From NCBI GenBank assembly GCA_002085265.1, contig NATI01000067.1, positions 1 through 5,321 on the forward strand: a stretch of 5,321 nt of DNA. Direction: 5' to 3'. Below are positions 1 to 4,473 of this stretch, in pieces. Position 1 is the first letter of the stretch; the number at the start of each line of letters is the position of its first letter. This DNA is from Candidatus Omnitrophica bacterium 4484_49 (lineage in GTDB: Bacteria; Omnitrophota; Gorgyraeia; Kaelpiales; Kaelpiaceae). A program made the translations under genes and the position numbers. The notes beneath the pieces were generated by a model, which was not told where the DNA came from, ran no database searches, and worked only from the letters and a program-made list of their open reading frames with translations.

Positions 1-753
1 GGAGTATATGTGTTCAAAAACACATCTTACCTTAAAGAGTATTTACAGAAGATAAGACCAAGAGGTAAAAAAAACGAGAAGTATCTTACAGAGATAATCT
101 CTCTATATTACAAACAGGGAAAGAAAATCCAGAGTGTAAGGGTGAATGATCCTCAGGAAGCAGCAGGAATTAATACCCGGCAGGACTTGATATATGTAAA
201 TGATGTACTATTTAAAAGAAATATCAACCACCATATTAACCGGGGAGTGACAATTCTTTCCCCTCACAATACATTTATTGAACTTGACGTAAACATCGGT
301 AAGGATACAATAATCTATCCTTTTGTTTATATAGAACGGGGCGTAAAGATAGGCAAGAACTGCTCGATAGGGCCCGGAGCCAGAATAAGGGAGGGTTCGG
401 TTCTGGAGGATGAGGTAAGTGTGGGAAATTTTGCTGAAATAGTGCGTTCTCGGATAGGTAAAGGGACTAAGATAAGGCATTTTTCATATATAGGAGATAC
501 TACTATCGGTAAAAATGTAAATATTGGAGCAGGCACAGTGACTGCCAACTATGATGGCTGCAGGAAAAGTAAGACCGTAATAGGCGATAATGCCTTTATC
601 GGAAGTAACTCCACTCTGATTGCTCCTGTAGTCATTGGCAGGAACGCGATAGTGGGAGCAGGAGCAGTTGTAACCAGAGGGAAAAATGTGCCACCTCAGG
701 CGGTGGTGGTGGGGGTCCCTGCAAAATTATTAAGGAGGAGAGAAAATGGATAG
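1..753 (+). CDS. glmU: GlmU, bifunctional UDP-GlcNAc pyrophosphorylase / glucosamine-1-phosphate acetyltransferase, 3' part (5' end outside window)
   Basis: GlmU acetylates glucosamine-1-phosphate with acetyl-CoA and then uridylates it, giving UDP-GlcNAc for the cell wall; it acts in the cytoplasm as a trimer. The visible 250 residues hold the end of the uridylyltransferase domain (GVYVF, then NEKYLTEII, compare the family's EYYLTDII) followed by a left-handed beta-helix of hexapeptide repeats (IGKDTI, IGKNCS, IGKGTK, IGKNVN, IGDNAF, IGRNAI). Acetyltransferase residues are present: the catalytic His (478-480, in RHFSYIGD), the NIGAGTVTANYDG segment and the following Lys. Bases 1-9 read Gly-Val-Tyr in frame and match the GlmU core, so the GTG at 10 is not the start and the gene is cut by the window edge. 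The lysine equivalent to E. coli K351 is Val (442-444). The C-terminus ends GVPAKLLRR, as in other hexapeptide acyltransferases. The stop lies 8 bases inside prs. An independent acyltransferase is possible but unlikely. Confidence 0.93.
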   Translation, partial: GVYVFKNTSYLKEYLQKIRPRGKKNEKYLTEIISLYYKQGKKIQSVRVNDPQEAAGINTRQDLIYVNDVLFKRNINHHINRGVTILSPHNTFIELDVNIGKDTIIYPFVYIERGVKIGKNCSIGPGARIREGSVLEDEVSVGNFAEIVRSRIGKGTKIRHFSYIGDTTIGKNVNIGAGTVTANYDGCRKSKTVIGDNAFIGSNSTLIAPVVIGRNAIVGAGAVVTRGKNVPPQAVVVGVPAKLLRRRENG

Positions 754-1684
754 ATTGACCATTTTCACTGGCAACGCCAATCCCCGGCTGGCTGAGAAAA
801 TATGTGATTATCTGGGAGTGAATCCGGGCAAGGCTGTGGTGGATAGATTCAGTGAGGGGGAAATCAGGGTAAAGATAGAGCAGAATGTTCGGGGAAACGA
901 TGTTTTTGTAATTCAACCTACGTCCCCTCCTCCTAATGAAAACCTTATGGAACTGTTGATAATGATTGATGCTTTACGGCGGGCATCTGCGGCCAGAATA
1001 ACAGCGGTTATTCCTTATTTTGGATACGCCCGGCAGGATAGAAAGGACCAGCCCCGGGTGCCAATCTCTGCCAAACTGGTTGCCAATCTTATAACCACGG
1101 CAGGTGCAGATAGAATTTTAACTATGGATTTACATGCCGGGCAGATACAGGGGTTTTTTGACATCCCTCTTGATCATCTATTTGCGGTTAAGATATTTGT
1201 GGACCATTTGAAAAATGCACTTGACCTTTCCAATCTGGTAGTAGTTTCTCCTGATGTAGGAGGTATAAAGATGGCCAGGGCCTATGCCAAAAGATTGGAA
1301 GTGCCTTTAGCCATCGTGGATAAGAGAAGAGTAAGCATGGATGAGGCAGAGGTGATGAACATTTTGGGTGAGGTGAGGGGTAAAGATGTGTGTATAGTAG
1401 ATGATATAGTGGCTACAGCAGGTTCGTTAGTGGAGGCGGTCCAGGCGTTGAAGAATAAAGGAGCAAAAGATGTATATGCGACCATTACTCATCCGGTACT
1501 TTCCGGCCCTGCAATCGAGCGACTTAAGAAAGCAGATATCAAGAAACTTTATGTGACCGATACCATTCCAGTCCCTGAAGAGAAGATGATTTCCAAGATA
1601 GAGGTCCTTTCTGTGGCTGAACTTCTGGGAGAAGCCATAAAGAGAATCCACAGGGAGGAGTCGGTAAGCGTACTGTTTGATTAA
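746..1684 (+). CDS. prs: Ribose-phosphate pyrophosphokinase (PRPP synthetase)
   Basis: This enzyme transfers pyrophosphate from ATP to ribose-5-phosphate, making PRPP for purine, pyrimidine, NAD, histidine and tryptophan synthesis. The 312 residues match the usual class I length (about 310-320). Visible motifs are FSEGEI (35-40) and RQDRKD (96-101) of the ATP site, the DLHAGQIQGFFD metal/catalytic segment (128-139, His130), the KRR flexible loop (193-195) and the PRPP-binding loop VDDIVATAGS (218-227). That loop has Ala223 where E. coli and B. subtilis have Asp (DDMIDTAG type); the paired Asp219-Asp220 remain. The ATG at 746 follows AAGGAGG (732-738) by 7 bases and overlaps the end of glmU by 8 bases, so translation is probably coupled. 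rplY follows after 15 bases. Confidence 0.98.
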   Translation: MDRLTIFTGNANPRLAEKICDYLGVNPGKAVVDRFSEGEIRVKIEQNVRGNDVFVIQPTSPPPNENLMELLIMIDALRRASAARITAVIPYFGYARQDRKDQPRVPISAKLVANLITTAGADRILTMDLHAGQIQGFFDIPLDHLFAVKIFVDHLKNALDLSNLVVVSPDVGGIKMARAYAKRLEVPLAIVDKRRVSMDEAEVMNILGEVRGKDVCIVDDIVATAGSLVEAVQALKNKGAKDVYATITHPVLSGPAIERLKKADIKKLYVTDTIPVPEEKMISKIEVLSVAELLGEAIKRIHREESVSVLFD

Positions 1685-1699
1685 TTCAGGAGGTGAGAG

Positions 1700-2371
1700 A
1701 TGGAACGGCTTAAAATTCAGGCTAAAAAGAGAGAAAAAGTAGGGAAGGAATACACCAAAAAAATCAGGAGACAGGGACTTGTCCCTGGGATAATTTACAA
1801 GAAGGGATATACTCAGCCCCTGGAGTTGAAAGAGAGCGAACTTATTCACATTCTCCATCAGGCACATTCTGAGAATGTGGTGGTGGAAATCGAGATGTCG
1901 GATAATGGAAATAAAGAAGTGAAGACTGCGATAATTAAAGATGTGGTTCATGATCCCTTAAAAGGTAAAATCACTCATATTGACTTTCAGGAAGTTTCTC
2001 TGGAAGAAGTGGTTAGAGTTAAGGTGCCAATTGAAATCCGTGGGGAGCCAGTGGGAGTTAAGGTCGACGGAGGTCTTCTGGAACACTTGCTGTGGGAACT
2101 GGAGGTTGAGTGTAAAGCCGGTGAAATTCCAGAGAAAGTGGTTGTGGATGTCAGTAGTTTAAAAATAGGAGAGACAATTACTGTTTCTGATTTAAATCTC
2201 CCTTCTGGGGTTAAGCCTGTGGATTCACCTGACCAGGTTATAGTCCATGTCCTCGCTCCCAAAGTAGAGGTGGTTGAGGAGGTAGCAGTGGAAGAGGAAG
2301 TTACAGCTGAACCCGAGGTTATCAGGGAGAAAAAGGAAGAGAAGGAATCCGAATCCGAGGAAGGCCAATAA
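1700..2371 (+). CDS. rplY: Ribosomal protein L25, long CTC/TL5 form
   Basis: L25/CTC binds 5S rRNA in the large ribosomal subunit; the two-domain CTC form is also known as a general stress protein in Bacillus. The 223 residues comprise an N-terminal L25 domain (about 1-95, with RRQGLVPGIIY near 23-33 and HDPLKGKITHIDF near 85-97), a C-terminal TL5 beta domain (about 100-190, with VPIEIRGEPVGVKVDGG and a DLNLPSGV segment), and an acidic tail rich in Glu and Val (about 197-223) with no expected fold. The tail makes it slightly longer than typical CTC proteins (about 200). The ATG at 1700 sits 6 bases after AGGAGG (1688-1693), inside a near-perfect anti-16S match. The gene lies between prs and pth, the usual place for ctc. 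Confidence 0.96.
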   Translation: MERLKIQAKKREKVGKEYTKKIRRQGLVPGIIYKKGYTQPLELKESELIHILHQAHSENVVVEIEMSDNGNKEVKTAIIKDVVHDPLKGKITHIDFQEVSLEEVVRVKVPIEIRGEPVGVKVDGGLLEHLLWELEVECKAGEIPEKVVVDVSSLKIGETITVSDLNLPSGVKPVDSPDQVIVHVLAPKVEVVEEVAVEEEVTAEPEVIREKKEEKESESEEGQ

Positions 2372-2374
2372 TAG

Positions 2375-2950
2375 ATGTTTTTTATATTCGGGCTGGGGAA
2401 TCCCGGTAAGAAATATAAATATACAAGACATAACCTCGGCTTCTGGGTGGTGGAGGAGATGGCTAAGAAATATGGAGTGAGTTTCTGGCGGAGAAGATGT
2501 TTTTCCAGGATGGCAGTTATACCCCGGGTATTTCCTCAGCCTGTTGCTCTTGTAAAACCTCAGACATTTATGAACCTGAGTGGAAGGGCTCTTTTCTGTT
2601 TTCAGGAGAAGTATAGATTTTCGGTGGATAAAATCCTGGTAATCTGTGACGACCTTAATATCCCTGCAGGTTTTATAAGGTTTAAAGCCCGGGGGAGTTC
2701 TGGAGGACACAAGGGGTTGGGTTCAATAATTTCAGCCTTAAACACCGAGGAGTTTCCCCGGTTACGAGTAGGTATCGGACCGGTAACCGAAGGTTTTTCC
2801 TATGAGGAGTTTGTGCTTCAAGAATTGACCTCAGAGGAGGTGGAAATCTATCGAGAAGTAACTGCACATGCAGTATCTGCAGTTGAAATTTTTATCACTG
2901 CTGGAATAGAAAAGGTAATGGCTGAATACAACAGGAGGAAGTTAATTTAA
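2375..2950 (+). CDS. pth: Peptidyl-tRNA hydrolase
   Basis: Pth hydrolyses the ester bond of peptidyl-tRNAs dropped from stalled ribosomes, recycling tRNA. The 191 residues are the normal length. Motifs in order: GLGNPGKKY (6-14, with the conserved Asn9), TRHNLGF with the catalytic His19, KPQTFMNLSG (61-70, substrate-binding Asn67), CDDLNIPAG (91-99, catalytic Asp93 by alignment), GSSGGHKGLGSI (107-118) and RLRVGIG. In E. coli the GGHNGL motif has an Asn (N114) contacting substrate; here it is Lys113, a change also seen in other Pth proteins. The start lies 3 bases after the rplY stop, with AGGAAGG (2358-2364) about 10 bases upstream. The stop TAA overlaps an ATG (TAATG), but that small frame is probably not a gene. 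Confidence 0.98.
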   Translation: MFFIFGLGNPGKKYKYTRHNLGFWVVEEMAKKYGVSFWRRRCFSRMAVIPRVFPQPVALVKPQTFMNLSGRALFCFQEKYRFSVDKILVICDDLNIPAGFIRFKARGSSGGHKGLGSIISALNTEEFPRLRVGIGPVTEGFSYEEFVLQELTSEEVEIYREVTAHAVSAVEIFITAGIEKVMAEYNRRKLI

Positions 2951-2952
2951 TG

Positions 2953-2981
2953 TTGCCTGATAGGGGAGAATGTGTTATGAT
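2953..2981 (+). promoter_or_regulatory. Candidate sigma70-type promoter with extended -10, for rpsF operon
   Basis: TTGCCT (2953-2958, 4 of 6 to the -35 consensus) is followed by exactly 17 bases and TATGAT (2976-2981, 5 of 6 to the -10 consensus). The bases TGT just before it (2973-2975) make an extended -10 element, TGTTATGAT. Transcription would begin near 2988, giving a leader of about 110 bases before rpsF. It lies immediately after the pth stop. This is a sequence inference only; no terminator separates pth from rpsF, so read-through from upstream is also likely. Confidence 0.45.
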
Positions 2982-3005
2982 TGACCTCAATTCGCAGATG
3001 AGTTT

Positions 3006-3083
3006 TTTAGTTGAAATCCGTTGTCAAAATCTGCTGAATTATGATACCCTATATGGAAAGCAGATTGAGGTTGACAAATTAAA
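3006..3083 (+). promoter_or_regulatory. Probable S6:S18 complex-binding leader motif (CCG-bulge hairpin) of rpsF
   Basis: The RNA can fold into an outer stem (3006-3011 with 3078-3083, six pairs including one G-U). A 5' bulge follows that ends in CCG (3018-3020). Next comes a 7-pair perfect stem TTGTCAA/TTGACAA (3021-3027 with 3071-3077), a 4-base 3' bulge GAGG (3067-3070), an 8-pair perfect stem AATCTGCT/AGCAGATT (3028-3035 with 3059-3066) and an AT-rich loop of 23 bases. A CCG in a bulge between a stem and a hairpin, in front of rpsF, is the published description of the S6:S18 complex-binding motif, which mimics the 16S rRNA site. The outer stem abuts the rpsF ribosome binding site, so binding could block initiation. 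No T-run follows, so it is not a terminator. The outer stem is weak, and I cannot confirm from memory on which strand the CCG lies in the consensus. Confidence 0.6.
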
Positions 3084-3092
3084 GGGGTGAGG
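3084..3092 (+). promoter_or_regulatory. Ribosome binding site of rpsF
   Basis: GGGGTGAGG lies 5 bases before the rpsF ATG at 3098 (from its 3' GAGG) and begins at the first base after the outer stem of the leader hairpin. The G-run could also form G-U pairs with the T-run at 3003-3005, extending the stem into the site. Confidence 0.7.
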
Positions 3093-3097
3093 AAAAA

Positions 3098-3382
3098 ATG
3101 AGAAGATATGAGGTGATGTTTATTGTGAAGCCTGACCTCGATGATGGTGCTCTTCAGGAACAGATGGATAAGATAAAGAAAGTGGTTTCCAAATATAAAG
3201 GGGAAACTGAAGAACTTAACTTCTGGCAGAGAAGGGAACTTGCTTATCCTATAAATAAAATTAAAGAGGGCATATACCTTCTGGGTTATTTTAAACTTCC
3301 GGAGCAGGCCCCTCAGGAACTTTCCCGGGAATGGCGTCTGGATGGAAATATTTTGAGGTTTCTAATTCTAAAAAAGGAGTAA
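3098..3382 (+). CDS. rpsF: 30S ribosomal protein S6
   Basis: S6 pairs with S18 and binds the central domain of 16S rRNA during assembly of the small-subunit platform. The 94 residues match the usual 95-100 of forms lacking the long acidic tail. Typical features are MRRYEVMFIVKPDL at the N-terminus, FWQRRELAYPINKIKEGIY (about 42-60, compare WGKRxLAYxI in the family) and LDGNILRFLILKKE at the end, consistent with a ferredoxin-like fold. It is the first gene of the rpsF-ssb-rpsR-rplI-dnaB block and lies behind a leader that resembles the S6:S18 autoregulatory site. ssb starts 3 bases after its stop. Confidence 0.97.
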   Translation: MRRYEVMFIVKPDLDDGALQEQMDKIKKVVSKYKGETEELNFWQRRELAYPINKIKEGIYLLGYFKLPEQAPQELSREWRLDGNILRFLILKKE

Positions 3383-3385
3383 TAA

Positions 3386-3799
3386 ATGGCAAGTCTGAAC
3401 AAGGTCTTTTTAATTGGGAATTTGACCAGGGACCCTGAACTGCGCTATACACCTGGTGGGACTGCAGTGGTCAGTTTTGGAATTGCGGTGAACAGGGTTT
3501 TCAGGGACTCCAGTGGTGAGAAGAAAGAAGAGACCTGCTTTGTAAGGGTGGTTGCATTTGGTAAGCAGGCGGAATCATGTAATCAATATCTGACCAAAGG
3601 CAGGTTGGTGTTTGTGGAGGGAAGACTCCAGAACAGGAGCTGGGAGTCCAACGGCCATAAACATAACACCCTTGATGTCATTGCTGATCGGGTTCAATTT
3701 CTGAGCAGGGGTAAAGAAGAGGCTCCTGTTATTTCGGAACTGGAAGAGGAGATTATCCCTGAGCAGGATATATCAACAGACGAGGAAGTGCCATTTTGA
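3386..3799 (+). CDS. ssb: Single-stranded DNA-binding protein
   Basis: SSB coats single-stranded DNA at replication forks and repair sites, and recruits partners through its C-terminal tip. The 137 residues hold an OB-fold (about 1-106: LNKVFLIGNLTRDPELRYTP, VVSFGIAVNR, ETCFVRVVAFGKQAE, KGRLVFVEGRLQ, ADRVQFL), a short Glu-rich linker (about 110-130) and the acidic-hydrophobic tip DEEVPF, equivalent to DDDIPF in E. coli. The linker is short compared with E. coli SSB (about 178 residues). The ATG at 3386 is 6 bases after AAGGAG (3374-3379). The gene sits between rpsF and rpsR as in many bacteria, so its level should follow that of the ribosomal genes and could come under S6:S18 control. Confidence 0.98.
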   Translation: MASLNKVFLIGNLTRDPELRYTPGGTAVVSFGIAVNRVFRDSSGEKKEETCFVRVVAFGKQAESCNQYLTKGRLVFVEGRLQNRSWESNGHKHNTLDVIADRVQFLSRGKEEAPVISELEEEIIPEQDISTDEEVPF

Positions 3800-3804
3800 G
3801 GAGG
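3799..3804 (+). promoter_or_regulatory. Ribosome binding site that fixes the rpsR start
   Basis: AGGAGG lies 6 bases before the ATG at 3811 and overlaps the ssb stop. The in-frame TTG at 3796 lies upstream of this site and has no suitable one of its own, so 3811 is the better start. Confidence 0.8.
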
Positions 3805-3810
3805 GAAAGG

Positions 3811-4029
3811 ATGGTGAAAAAGAGGAAGAAATACTGCAGGTTCTGTGTGCAGAAGATAAAGGACATCGATTACAAGGATGTTGAACTTCTTCAGAATTTC
3901 ATAACTGACAGGGGGAAAATAAGGACCCGCAACTCTTCCGGTAACTGTGCCAAACATCAGCGAAAATTGGCCCGGGCTATTAAAAATGCCCGCATAATGG
4001 CATTGCTGCCTTTTGTGACTGAGGGATGA
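3811..4029 (+). CDS. rpsR: 30S ribosomal protein S18, zinc-ribbon form
   Basis: S18 binds 16S rRNA as a dimer with S6 and is thought to read the CCG in both rRNA and the rpsF leader. From the ATG at 3811 the protein has 72 residues, the normal length. It starts MVKKRKKYCRFC and ends ALLPFVTEG. Cys9, Cys12, Cys46 and His49 (CRFC and CAKH) form the zinc-binding set of the metal-carrying S18 type. IDYKD (19-23) and ARAIKNARIMALLPF are typical. The segment before CAKHQR reads KIRTRNSSGN, where the family usually has KIxPRRxTGx; the Pro, the second Arg and the Thr are changed. An in-frame TTG at 3796 would add five residues but is a poor start. The TGA stop overlaps the rplI ATG (ATGA). Confidence 0.96.
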   Translation: MVKKRKKYCRFCVQKIKDIDYKDVELLQNFITDRGKIRTRNSSGNCAKHQRKLARAIKNARIMALLPFVTEG

Positions 4030-4469
4030 AGATAATTTTGACTCAGGATTTTAGCAAACTGGGCAGAAGAGGTGATATAGTGATGGTGAAAGACGGGTAT
4101 GCCCGTAACTACCTCATCCCTCAGGGAATAGCCCGGGAGGCAACTCCTCAGGCTATAAAAGAGGTAGAATTAAGGAAGAAAATTGAGCAGGAGAAGCAGA
4201 GGAAACATATAGAAAAGCTCAGAAAGTTAGGGGAGGAGTTATCTCGGTTATCCATAACTGTAAGTGTTAGAACTGGAGAAGAGGAAAAGCTTTATGGAGC
4301 CGTCACCAATATAGATATTGCCAAAGCCCTGCGGAATGAAGGATATGAGGTAGATAAAGCCGCGATTTTGCTGGAGGAGCCCATAAAGGAACTGGGGGTT
4401 TACCAGATTCCTGTCCGTCTTCATCCTGATATTATAGCCAGGGTCAAAGTCTGGGTGGTGAAGGAGTAA
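4026..4469 (+). CDS. rplI: 50S ribosomal protein L9
   Basis: L9 binds 23S rRNA domain V near the L1 stalk and helps keep the reading frame. The 147 residues are full length (about 148-150 typical). The N-terminal domain carries the signature around G13-T40 (GRRGDIVMVKDGYARNYLIP, then QGIAREAT). A charged connecting helix follows (about 41-77, rich in Lys and Glu), then the C-terminal domain (about 80-147) with LYGAVTNIDIAKAL. The start overlaps the rpsR stop by four bases (ATGA). GAGGG directly abuts the ATG, too close to work normally, so initiation probably depends on ribosomes finishing rpsR. dnaB begins 4 bases after its stop, the common rplI-dnaB pairing. Confidence 0.97.
   Translation: MKIILTQDFSKLGRRGDIVMVKDGYARNYLIPQGIAREATPQAIKEVELRKKIEQEKQRKHIEKLRKLGEELSRLSITVSVRTGEEEKLYGAVTNIDIAKALRNEGYEVDKAAILLEEPIKELGVYQIPVRLHPDIIARVKVWVVKE
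4461..4466 (+). promoter_or_regulatory. Ribosome binding site that fixes the dnaB TTG start
   Basis: AAGGAG ends 7 bases before the TTG at 4474, within the last codons of rplI. The dnaB frame has a stop (TGA, 4459-4461) just upstream, and TTG 4474 is the first start codon with a proper site. Confidence 0.8.
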
Positions 4470-4473
4470 AACT

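Noticed and set aside
1427..1951. Long minus-strand open frame across the prs-rplY junction, and the other minus-strand frames
   Set aside because: They lie opposite well-identified genes, carry no recognisable domains and have no sensible start context; they are antisense shadows.
2264..2368. Glu/Val-rich end of rplY as a frameshift or fusion
   Set aside because: Acidic, low-complexity C-terminal tails are common in CTC-type L25, and the frame closes just 3 bases before pth.
2883..2912. Promoter TTGAAA-18-TAGAAA inside the end of pth
   Set aside because: The -10 matches only 4 of 6 with no extended element; the site at 2953-2981 is clearly better.
3071..3076. TTGACA as a -35 box before rpsF
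   Set aside because: No -10 at proper distance; a start there would fall inside rpsF. The bases are explained by the hairpin stem.
3021..3083. Intrinsic terminator between pth and rpsF
   Set aside because: The hairpin is long but AT-rich, has a 23-base loop and is followed by ATTAAAGGGG, not a T-run.
2950..3090. 46-codon open frame between pth and rpsF as a protein gene
   Set aside because: It overlaps the candidate promoter and the leader hairpin, shows no recognisable motif, and its upstream AGGAGG is explained by pth Arg-Arg codons. It is kept only as a translation-coupling idea in the findings.
3796..3810. TTG at 3796 as the rpsR start
   Set aside because: It precedes the AGGAGG that serves the ATG at 3811, and the added residues MRRER are not part of S18.
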